From: Guillardia theta CCMP2712
Taxonomy: Eukaryota > Cryptophyceae > Pyrenomonadales > Geminigeraceae
Assembly: GCF_000315625.1 (NCBI RefSeq)
Contig: NW_005434437.1
Span: forward strand, 8,993 to 54,749
DNA length: 45,757 bases
Direction: 5' to 3'
The translations under genes were made by a program, and so were the position numbers. The notes under the pieces are model-generated. The model had not been told where the DNA came from. It saw only the letters and a list, made by a program, of their open reading frames with translations, and did not search any database. Numbering within the stretch: position 1 is the first letter of the stretch; each line of letters opens with the position of its first letter. Shown here in pieces: positions 11,101 to 20,850 of the stretch.

Positions 11101-14100
11101 ACTGCTCGGCCGATCCTCTTGCCGTGGAGCTGAACGATCGCAACCAGGAGGAGGTCGAGGCCCTCGCACGCGCTCTTTCCTCGAGCAGGTGGAGGCGAAA
11201 CTGTCGAGGAGGAGAAGCTCAGCGGCAGGGGCTTAAGGGGCTCCACGCGCTCATGGGCAGCCTCAAGCTCCTCCTGCCGTCAGAACGAGCGACGGAGGAG
11301 GCGTCGGATCGAACGACCAGCGTGTTGGAGAAGGTGAGGGAGGAGCTGTGAGGAGAAGAGCTGACTCGTCGAGGCAGCTTGGCGTTTCCTCGCGACTTTT
11401 CAGTCTGAGCAGGTTTCGCCTCCTCGCGCGAGCAGCGGCGAGTCTGCGGCAGGTGGGCGAGACGCAGCTGGAGGGAGGGGCAGTGCGAGAATCCCGTTAC
11501 TACCTCGAGCTGGGGATGGAGCTGGCGAGAAGCTGCAGGTCTGCGGCATGGCAGGTGAAGTTTGCGGCCTCGCAGGTAGAGCTGCTGGAGTCGCAGGGGG
11601 AGCGAGAGGAGGCAGACAAACTCCTTGCTGAGTCAATGGCGATGGTGGACGCGAGCAGGTTGACATCTCCAGCTGAGGTCGGGGAGCTGCAGGGTGAGCA
11701 AGTTGAGCTGCTGCTGGCCATGGCGCATGTCTGCCGGTCGCGAGGAGACGCCGCGAGGCTGCAGGAAACGCTGGCAAGCACTCGAGTCGCTATTGATCGT
11801 CTGCAAGGAAGCAGAAGCAGCTTCAAGTCTTGTTTGGGGGGGGACGTGAGCTTGAGGGTTGACGCCCTCGTCGATGCCCTTCGAGGACGTGAAGCGACGC
11901 GAGCGGCGGGGAAGCGAACGACCAAGAGCATCAAGCCCAGAGTGCGGGGAGCGACAAGCGAAGGAGAGGAGGAGGAGCGGAGGAGCGGAGATGAGGCGTG
12001 GGAGGTCAAGCTGATGACGCTGGAGGGAACCTTGTCCAGGATGCGGCATGATGACGCCACTGCCAGGCGAACGCTTGAGGAAGCGCTCAGACTCTGCACC
12101 TGCAGGAGGGAACGAGCGGAAGTACTGCTCGAGCTGGGTCTGTGCTACTCTGGTGCAGGAGGAAGAGGCTCAGGGGAGGGAGAGGAGCGAGAAGGGCGGA
12201 GGGAGCAGTTGAACTCGCTCAAGGTGACTCAGCTGCGGGAGCTGCTGGGGTCTCGAAATCTCCCGACTAGCGGGAAGAAGGCTGAGCTGGTGGAGCGCTT
12301 CTTGAGCTACGAGGAGGAGGAGGGAGGAGGCAGCGAGTCCCTGGAGCTGCTCATGAAGTGCTGGATGGAATGCCATCCTGACGGCCCTCAGCTCATGCAA
12401 CGAAGGTGCGGGAGGGCGATCGCGAGGAGGCTGGAGGACTGCAGCAGCGCCCTCTTCTTCCAGCTGGGCAGCATGGGCATCGCGTCGAGGCTCATGCTTG
12501 AGTCTTGTCGGTTGGGGGGAGACGAAGTGAGGGAGGTGACGAGCAGTATGCGAGCTCTTGATCTCGCTGCTTGCTCAAGCCGACACGTCGACGAGCCCAC
12601 AAGTTCGGGCAACGTGAAGCGTCTGCAGGAGAAGGCGAAGGAGAGCATGACGGAGCTGCAGCAGCTGCTGCCTCAAGGTTGGGCCGTTCTCGTCCTCCAC
12701 ACGGTGGAGGAGGGAGGAAGAGTCTCACTGGCTCTGGGAGTCATCGAACGCTCTGCTCCTCCCTCCCTCCAAGTCCTCGCTCCTCCCTCCCCCTGCCGCT
12801 TCTCGCGCTTCGAGGACATGCAGCAGGAGTTCGCAGAGATCATGCGGCTGTCGCGGGAGGGGCTGGAGCAAGCATCGGCCGTGAGCGGATCCTCAGAGAA
12901 GAAGCGTTGGTGGCAGGAGAGGAGCGAGCTTGACAGGTGCAGAGGAGAGGGAGAGGAGCAGAGGAGCAGAACGGGGGTTAGCTGATGCTTGACAGGCGGC
13001 TTGGTGAGGTCGTGACGGAGATGGACGAGTGGCTCAAGGGGAGGCTGGGAGGGAGGAAAGACGAGGTAAGCCAGTCTCCTCCTCGTGCCCTCAGCTGACT
13101 TGAACGCCAGCACGTCGTCCTGCTCCTTGACGAGGAGACGCATGAGCTGCCATGGGAGAACGTGACGAGTCTGAGAGAGCGATCCGTCTCAAGGGTCCCC
13201 TGCCTCTCCTTCCTCCTCCACCACCTCCAGCTGTCTAGCCCGAAGTTCAAGGCGTCAGCTCCCCGCAGCTTCGCTCCCACCTCCGTCAGCAGGTCGAGTA
13301 CCTTCTACGTCCTCAACCCGTCGGGGGACCTGCCAGGCACGCAGGAGACGTTCGAGCGGCTCTTCGAGCAGGAGGGCTGGCGAGGAGTCGCAGGACGCAT
13401 GCCGCAGGAAGGGGAGCTGGCTCGCTCGCTGCTGGAGGAAGACGTTCTGGTGTACTGCGGGCACGGGGGAGGCGAGAGGTGAGGGAGGAAGCAACCTGTG
13501 CTGAGCTCATCTCCTGTCTAGGATGATTCGTGCGGAGGAGCTGAGCCGCATGTCGCGATGCTCGGCTGCTGTGCTGATGGGATGCAGCAGCGCTCGGCTG
13601 AGGAGGCAGGGAGTCTTCGAGCCGAGGTGAGAGGAGGAGGAGGGGAGAAGCGCCGACGTGTCTGATGCGCATGCAGGGCTCACTTCCTGCACTACCTCGC
13701 CGCTGGCTCTCCTTTCGTGCTGGGCAACCTCTGGGATGTTTCGGATCGGTCGAACTTTTTCCCCTCTGCTCAATCTTGGCCTCCTTGCCCTGCTGCTGCT
13801 GCTGCTGCTGAAGCTCCTCCTCCTCGCCTCCTTCCCCTCCTCTCCCCTTCCCCTTCTTCACTTTGTTTCCTCTTATCGAGCATCTTAACCTCAGGGACAT
13901 CGATCGTTTCTCCGAGCAGCTCTTTCGCCAAGCTCTCTTTGCCAACGAGGACGCTCAAGGTCTCGCCGGCTGTTCGCCCATCCCCTCTGACTGCCTGGCA
14001 GTCTCCATCCTCTCGAGCGTAAAGGAGGCGCGAGACTGCGTGAGGATGCGGCATCTCATCGGCGACGCTCCTGTCTTCTACGGCCTCCCAGCCGTCGCCA

Positions 14101-14108
14101 GCGCCTAA
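8118..14108 (+). CDS. ESP1: separase (cohesin-cleaving cysteine protease, clan CD)
   Basis: Cleaves the kleisin subunit of cohesin to release sister chromatids at anaphase; it is normally held inactive by securin or Cdk. Eleven exons join in phase to 1,808 residues: 8118-8231, 8264-8531, 8580-9647, 9702-9826, 9870-11333, 11378-12936, 12996-13065, 13111-13478, 13522-13626, 13677-13748 and 13895-14108. The C-terminal protease domain is unmistakable: VVLLLDEETHELPWENV, then VYCGHGGGE (catalytic His about 1674), VLMGCSSARL (catalytic Cys about 1700, spaced as in known separases), SPFVLGNLWDVSDRDIDRF and ARDCVRMRHLIGDAPVFYG. Upstream, GWAVLVLHTVEEGG and RWWQERSELDRRL match the inactive caspase-like segment that precedes it. 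The N-terminal 1,250 residues are helical and TPR-like with low family conservation, plus a Gly-Glu run (10693-10738). An unusual SAP domain sits at about residues 1291-1324. Exon 1 and its 32-nt intron are the least certain part. Confidence 0.95.
12209..12310 (+). other. SAP domain inside separase
   Basis: The translated segment fits the SAP (SAF-A/B, Acinus, PIAS) helix-turn-helix consensus: LKVTQLRELLGSRNLPT followed by SGKKAELVERFLSY. The key Leu residues, the turn Gly and the GKKxELVxR second helix are all present. It sits in the same open exon (11378-12936) as sequence that leads directly into the separase protease region. SAP modules usually bind scaffold/AT-rich DNA. It is flanked by acidic low-complexity sequence on both sides. 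Confidence 0.85.
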
Positions 14109-14174
14109 ACGACGTGAAGCTTGCAAAAGCTTTATGCGAACAGATAGTACAAGTTACAATACAACCCGCCGACC

Positions 14175-17100
14175 TCACCCCCGCCAGGCTCCTCTCCTCC
14201 TCCCCCGCCACCTGCCGGGAGACCGGGAGTGATCGGCTGGGAGGATGACAGTTCCCGACCTCTCTGCTATGCTCGCTGCCATGTGCTGCGTCAGCTTGTA
14301 CGCGAGGAACAGAGCTCGGAGCATCCCTGCCACCACGACGATGCCGAGGACGAGGGAGGCTGAGCTGTCGCCCCTGGGGTTCCCGCGGAAGAGGTTCGGG
14401 TGGTACCCGATGAAGCCGAAGCCTCGCATGGGGAGGAGGATGACCAGCGTCGAGAAGCCCAGGACCCCCACCCCTGTGCAGCCCAGGATGAAGTGCTGCC
14501 GGTCGATGGCGTACATGTCCGCCAGCCCCGTCGACTTGCCGCCATCAGCCAGCGGCAGCTCCCACGCCAACTTTCCCCACTTGACCACGAAGCCCGTCAG
14601 GAATACCCCCAGCAGAAACAGCGAGAAGGACACCACCTCCACCACCCCCCGACGTCGCACAAAGTTGGCGAGGCCCCGGCGCTCGACGCGGTAGGCGTAG
14701 AAGCACTGGTCGCACTGGACGTGAGAGGAGGCGTTGAAGCTCATCCTTCTCCACGTGTCGAGACACTTCTCGTGGATGTATCGCATCGTCCCCTTGCAGT
14801 GACACGGCGAGAAAAGCTTCCCCTGCTCCGGCGCCTCTTCTTCGGTGCACTGACAGATCCTGCAGACTCTCTCATCCTCTTCTTCCACCGGCACCTGCTC
14901 GTCAAGTCCCGCCGCTTCTTCTTCCTGCGCGTCTCCCACCGAGAGCTTGGCAGACGCATCCGAGTAGCTCATCCCCTCCCACTTTCCCCGCACCAGCCAG
15001 ACGTCCTTGGAGCACCTCCGCCCATCCTTTCGCTTTCGCAGCAGCCTGAGATGCGTGCGACTGCCTCGTCCACACCGCTTTGGCACGTCCCCTCCCCAGC
15101 ACCCCCAGACGTACTCAGCTACGCGCTGAGCTAAGCTCAGCTTGGGGTCCCCGTACGCGAGCTTGAGCACGAGGTCCAGCGAGAGGTTTTGCACTTGCAC
15201 ACCGTCGATGCACAAGAGCTCGTCGCCCACTTGCACTGAGTGTCTGCAGGGACCATCCGGCATGGCCTCTGTGATGACATACCGCACGCTACCACCGACA
15301 AGCTCCTGGCGGAAGCTTATGCCCAGCAGCCACGAGCGATGCGTCATGAAGAGATGCTGCTTTGACTGCGGCAGTTTGACACTATCACAGTGCCTGAACC
15401 TTCGTCGCAGGAGATAAACGACGACAGCAATGGGAACCAAGCAAACAAGGAGGATCAGAAGAAGGGCTACAGGGTCATTCACGATGAAATCCCACACAAT
15501 GGCAGCAGCGGTAGGAGAATGAAGCTGTTTCCGGACTGCTGTGATCTTAGACAAGACGTGAAGAATATCCGAGAAGATCTGATGGCAGCACCACCAAACA
15601 ATCGTCAACCGTTGACATGACAGCCGCAACCCTCACCTCGATTAGGTCGATCACCGCGTGAACTCCCCCGAGCTGCACAAAGAAGCAGAAAACGACGAGG
15701 AAGAAGTATCCCTGACAGATCGACTCAGTCAAGTCCCAGCACGCAGATGCTATCTACCGTTGAAGAGCAGGCTGCTAGAAGGTCGTCCAAGAAGGATTGA
15801 TTCAACGACATCAGGGCTGACGAGGCTGCTTCCCGGACCTTCACTTCTCATCAGTCTCAGTCTCTCCGCGACCTTAATCTCACCGAAGCTTGTCCGCTGC
15901 TCTCAAGCTCATGAAGCACTTCTACGGCTCCCGCCCGCTTGCAGCATTCTCGAAAGAATCGACGCCGTCTGACTAAGCATTCAAGTGCTGAAGCAGCACT
16001 TGCCTTGCACTCGTTCGACCCGGTGCGGATCTTGAGGATGAGCGTCTCTACGACTCCTTGGTCATGCAGAACTCGCTCCAACGATCGCGACCCCCCGATG
16101 GCCGCCAGAGCCTCAGCTGCATTCGCAAACGCCCAGTCTGACGCGTGAAGCATCTTGACGATGCTCTCGATGACGGCCCGGGGGATGCAAATGTTGGGTC
16201 GCTGTAGGCACAGAAGAGCAATACAAAGCGCTGCAGCTGACTTGGCAGTCTCAGATGAATCTGCGACAAGTAAAGCCGACAATGCCGGTACCGCTAGTTG
16301 CATGAAGTGCTGGGATTTAGTTTGCATCAATGATTGTGAACTTCTGTTCATCATCAAATCTGTGGACATTCTGCGAAGATCGATTCGAACTTGTTCCAAC
16401 CGGAGAGGCATCGTCTCAGCCGAAGTTTCATAGAGCCTCATGTAAGCTAAAGTGTTTCCGAGAGTGTTGGCCAATACTGCAAGAAGAACTGCTGCACGTT
16501 CAGCTTCCGGGCCCGTCGGATCGTCGATAATGCAACTGCATAATCTTCCCGCAACTTCATCGAACAAAGGAGTCTTGTCGCTCTCCCACTCCATCTGAGT
16601 TGCTAGTCTGACCAGCATGTTGCTCGCCAACACCTCTGCCTTGTGTGTCGCCCGTTGACTCGCGCTGTGCCCGCCGTCATGCGTATCGTTGGCGTTGGAT
16701 GGGTCTGGAGGCGATGACGGATTGGGAGGCTCATAACAAGCTTGTTTCTCGGATGGCTGTTGGACCAGCTTGAGCAGGGCACCAATCAGCCCGGTCTTGG
16801 AAACTGCTTGTCTCACCCGCGTCGAACACTGCAGTACCATCAGCGATTTAATGAAAAAAATGAGAGCAAACGACCTGCTTTGGGAGGACAGAGACAAAAG
16901 ACTGCAATGTCTTGAGTTGTTCGCGAGGATCAACATCCTGCTACGAGGATCACAACAGGAACACAGGAGATGGCAGAGCAAACCGTGTCCAGGGATCCGA
17001 TGATTGAAAGCAATACCAACGAAGGATTTCTTCCAGACAATAATTCCTATCGCATGACATTCGTCAAACAACAAGTTGTCTGCAATACGCATTCAAAAAA

Positions 17101-18378
17101 AGGAGCTTGCCTGGAGTGCGATTGTTATGTTCTCTTTTGCGGTAAGATCGCAGCTATCTGTACTGAGCAGTGCGAAAAGATTCCTGACGGAGCTCAAGCG
17201 AAAGAAGCTATCGTTGGTTGAATCTGATGTACAAGCTACTAACGCCAGAATATTTGAGCTCGCCTGAATTCAATAGTTGAAATCTCTCTTACACACTCAC
17301 GGGACATGAATACCTGCTTGAGACTGTCACACAAATTTTCTCTTCGATCTGAGAACGAATCGAGATGGTTGTAGGATGCGTCCACGTTCACATCGTTGAG
17401 GTTTTGGCCATTCGGATGCAAACGGTTCGAGTCAAGAGCAACGTCTTGGACGGGATTCCCGTCAGCTTCTCCATCAGGAAGAGGACGAGAAGCCTCAGTC
17501 CTCAGCAACAACTCGACGAAGATATCAGCAGCACCCATGCGCGCCATCAGCAGCCTATGATTGTATCTCTTGCGAAGGGACGACTTGACTTGAAGCCACA
17601 GAAAAGCAGAGACTCCAAGACAAATCAAGACATGGGCACACTGCTTAATGAAGTTGCTGTTGAGAGATTTCAACGAAGAAAACCAAGCATTCGTTGAATT
17701 GTATTCGATTGCTTGATTGCTGAATTCCTGGTCCCAAAACAAATGAGTTCCAATAAGACGCGATGCAAGAATCAAACCTTAATCACAAAACTTTGGTCCA
17801 GAAGGCCGTCATTCCAGTACCACAGCATGATAAGGCTCCACAGTGAACCGATTCCTTGAAACAAGAACCACCTGTCTTGCTCAATCAAAGGCTGAAAACA
17901 ACGGCAAGATGAAGAGGACTCACGTGCCCGTGTTTAGAACTAAGCTCTCGAGGATACACCGCAAGGGACTTTGAAGCGTCGTGCTAGTGATGTCCTTGAC
18001 AACTATCTGTAGTTGCCGAACTGTCTCATATCGAAGATTGAGTTCCATTCGAGGGCTTGACAGCTCGGAGAACAGACTCGTGAATCGATTGCTTTGCCAA
18101 TACCATACCCATCGCCAATAAATCTCACCGGAGCTCCAGAGAAGGACGCCAGAGATTAGAATTACATTCAACACAAGCCCGGGAGAGAGCAGCAAGTAAG
18201 TTAGGATATACCAGCATGCACACATGACGCGAGAAGGAAGGGGAATCTTGATAGGGGCAAGCTGTATTGCTTCCTCCTTCGATTCCCCTGCCCGAGATGT
18301 CACTCTATGGAATTCGTCTGGCATCTTTTCGCTACTGAACAAGAATGCCTCGCCACGTTCGCTCATGTCCATGGGCAT
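14175..18378 (-). CDS. membrane protein with armadillo-like repeats, PDZ and RING-CH domains
   Basis: Probable membrane-bound E3 ubiquitin ligase (MARCH/RING-CH type). The ATG at 18378 opens an exon with membrane segments (WYILTYLLLSPGLVLNVILI). The next exons add WFLFQGIGSLWSLIMLWYW and AHVLICLGVSAFLWL. An armadillo/HEAT-like helical region follows, about 17270-15800, with units such as SAAALCIALLCLQRPNICIP and NAAEALAAIGGS. Phase-0 joins lead through VREAASSALMSLNQ and a hydrophobic exon (GYFFLVVFCFFVQLGG) to the exon ending at 14175. That last exon holds a membrane segment (VALLLILLVCLVPIAVVVYL), a PDZ domain (about 15370-15140), a C4HC3 RING-CH finger at about 14870-14700 (CRIC, PCHC, HEKC, CDQC) and two or three more membrane spans. 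One intron near 17090-16830 appears to use a GC donor. The alternative of two adjacent genes is weaker, because a separate RING-CH start requires discarding good splice sites. Confidence 0.78.
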
Positions 18379-19533
18379 GACTTGTAATGTCAGAGACTGT
18401 GTCTGCCTAGTGAATCAGAGACACGACTGCGTGTCTGCCATGCGCCTGCCCACGTCGCTGTTGAAAGACGGCAATTCACATTGGCCTGGCAATCAAATAT
18501 TACAAGGTGTCAAACAAGAGCCACAGGTGCGTCCACATTCACGCAACTTTTGGACATACTTGTTAGAAAAGAATCTTGCAACGATTTTGAGGATTTGCTT
18601 GTTATCATTTCCTTTTGAGCTTGCCACATTCTCTAACTCGATGATTCACATCTTTGTCTTTGGTGAGAATGCACTGAACTCTTCACTGGTCTTTCTTCTC
18701 GTCTTGAGAACAGCTCCTCTACAGCTCAAGCTCGCTGCTTCTTCTCCATCCTCCTCTCTCGCTTCTCGGCTACATGTCGCCATAGCCTCCTAGTTTCCCC
18801 CCACCATCGTTCCTCTTCCCCCTAGCTGCATTGAAGGGTTGGGGGTGGAGGAGCAACGAGTGGTGAGAGGAGGGTGGGGGTGGGTGTTAGTTGAACATGG
18901 GGGTGGGGTGGGCATGTGTCTGGGAGTGACGGGTGGGTTTGAAAGTGTAGTGGAGAAGAGTGTGGGGGTGGGGGTGGGGTAGGTAGTATACTACCCTACT
19001 ACCCCCCTTGGGGTAGGGTCGTCTCATGAAGATGATTCTGAGGGATTCGAGGAGTGACTGCGCAAGCCAAATTCAATTTTAACTACTATATTTCAATATT
19101 ATTTCAAAAATTTTCAATATTAGATGACCTAATTCAATCTTTATAAACCAAATATATTTTGACTATAATAGCTAATACATGACTATAAGAGTGACACGAG
19201 AAGTTAGGTATGGGCCCTAAGATCGACATTTTTCTAATTGTCGTCCTAAGCTTTTCGGGTCATCATCTCCCCTTACCCTCTCCAAGTATTGCACCTTGCT
19301 ATCACCAACACGGGCCATCTACCCCTGGTATTCTACACCACCACCCCTATCCAGGGAATCATATGCAGTACCCCTCCAAGTACCTTCACTACCCGGCTTT
19401 TTGACCTCTCAATCACCGGTACTGTCACTACCCCACGTGGGGCGTTTTCATCGGATCCTCCCCTAAAGACTGCTACCCCTACCCTCGATTAGACTGTTCA
19501 AAGTACCCCTCTGACGCTTTAAGAGGACGCGTG
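18379..19533. other. divergent intergenic region, G-rich then AT-rich then C-rich
   Basis: Lies between two gene 5' ends. 18379-18800 has no supported gene. About 18835-19000 is a run of GGGTGGGGG-type blocks on the plus strand, ending in a small inverted repeat where ctaccctactaccccc meets ggggtaggg (about 18985-19018). 19060-19195 is very AT-rich. About 19260-19510 is C-rich with CTACCCC blocks. Read outward, each flanking gene is approached on its own sense strand by C-rich DNA. Confidence 0.6.
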
Positions 19534-20709
19534 ATGAAGCGAGGGCGGGAAGATGGCGAGGGAGGGACGAGGGTGGCGACGTATCGATGCAGCTCGAACA
19601 TCGCCGTCATCAAGTACTGGGGGAAGAGAGACAAGAAGAAGATCCTCCCCATCAACTCCTCTCTCTCTGTCACCCTCTCCCCGTTCGACATGGGAACTTG
19701 TACCTCGGCCGCCTACAATCCGTCCTGGAAAGGAGTCAAGCTGTGGCTCAATGGGAAGGAGGAGGATGCAAATACAGAGAGGATTCAGAACTGCCTTAGA
19801 GAGATACAAGCAAGGAGCGGAGAGAGTGACATGAAGGAAGGTATACGAATAGTCAGCACCAACAACTTTCCGACAGCTGCTGGACTTGCTTCGTCGGCTT
19901 CAGGCTATGCATGCCTGGTAGCGGCACTGGGAGGGCTCTTCAAGGTCGAGGGAGATCTCTCGGTGATTGCTCGCCAGGGCTCTGGCAGTGCTTGTAGGAG
20001 CATGTATGGAGGGTTTGTGAAATGGGAGATGGGCAAGGAGGAGGACGGGAGCGACAGCATTGCAGTGCAAGTGGCACCGGAGACTCACTGGCCGAGCCTG
20101 CATGCTCTGATCCTAGTCGTGAGTGACGAGAAGAAGAAAGTCAGCAGCACTGGAGGAATGGAGGAGAGTGTCCGCACCAGCAAACTGCTGGCTCACCGAG
20201 CACAAGCGGTTGTGCCGGACCGAATGGTTCGCATGGAGCAGGCCATCAAAGATAAGGATTTCGCTGCGTTTGGGAAACTCACCATGGAGGACAGCAACCA
20301 GTTTCATGCCACCTGCTTGGACACCTGGCCGCCCATCTTCTACCTCAACGACACTTCTCGGGCCATCATCCAGTTCGTCCATGCTTTCAACGAGGAGATG
20401 GGTCAGATTTGCGCTGCTTACACCTTTGACGCGGGGCCCAACGCCGTTCTCTTCGTGGAGGAAGCGAACTTGGTCAAGCTTGCTCATCGCGTGTCTGCTG
20501 CGTTCCCTCCATCCAAGGACAAGACACTCGAGGATCACCTCGCAGACGATGAGCTTCGCAACAAGGTGCAGGAGGTAGGAGGATGGGAGGCAGACCAAGA
20601 CATGGGAGGGAGAGTGAAGTACATCATTCACACCAAGGTTGGCTGCGGACCCTCCGCCCTCACGGAGGACGAGTCGCTGATCGACCTCTCCTCGGGCCTT
20701 CCCAAGTGA
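19534..20709 (+). CDS. MVD: diphosphomevalonate decarboxylase
   Basis: Catalyses ATP-dependent decarboxylation of mevalonate 5-diphosphate to isopentenyl diphosphate, the last step of the mevalonate route to isoprenoids and sterols (GHMP kinase superfamily). The single uninterrupted frame gives 391 residues, the usual size, from the ATG at 19534. Family motifs are in order: SSNIAVIKYWGKRD near the N-terminus, INSSLSVTL, the GHMP phosphate-binding loop TAAGLASSASG, RQGSGSACRSMYGGFV with the catalytic-site Ser and Arg, and FDAGPNAVL with the essential Asp. No peroxisomal or plastid signal is evident, so it is probably cytosolic. It is the only clear metabolic enzyme in the window without introns. 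It converges on the next gene with a gap of about 140 bp that is GA-rich on the plus strand. Confidence 0.97.
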   Translation: MKRGREDGEGGTRVATYRCSSNIAVIKYWGKRDKKKILPINSSLSVTLSPFDMGTCTSAAYNPSWKGVKLWLNGKEEDANTERIQNCLREIQARSGESDMKEGIRIVSTNNFPTAAGLASSASGYACLVAALGGLFKVEGDLSVIARQGSGSACRSMYGGFVKWEMGKEEDGSDSIAVQVAPETHWPSLHALILVVSDEKKKVSSTGGMEESVRTSKLLAHRAQAVVPDRMVRMEQAIKDKDFAAFGKLTMEDSNQFHATCLDTWPPIFYLNDTSRAIIQFVHAFNEEMGQICAAYTFDAGPNAVLFVEEANLVKLAHRVSAAFPPSKDKTLEDHLADDELRNKVQEVGGWEADQDMGGRVKYIIHTKVGCGPSALTEDESLIDLSSGLPK

Positions 20710-20850
20710 TTCTAGTGCTTCACTGTTATAAGTTGAATGAATCAGGAACGAAACTGGGCGAGGAAGGGGAGGAGAAGGAGGGAGGGGAGGGGGAGGAAGA
20801 GGAGGAGGGGAGGAGGAGGAGGGATATCACGAGCAAGACATCACGCTGCC

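Noticed and set aside
15547-15851. Separate RING-CH gene starting at an ATG at 15851
   Set aside because: A direct join needs an 8-nt intron, and the alternative needs a weak donor. The fused model uses good sites in one phase.
18835-19510. Interstitial telomere repeats
   Set aside because: The G/C runs have no constant unit such as TTAGGG or TTTAGGG, and gene order continues normally on both sides.
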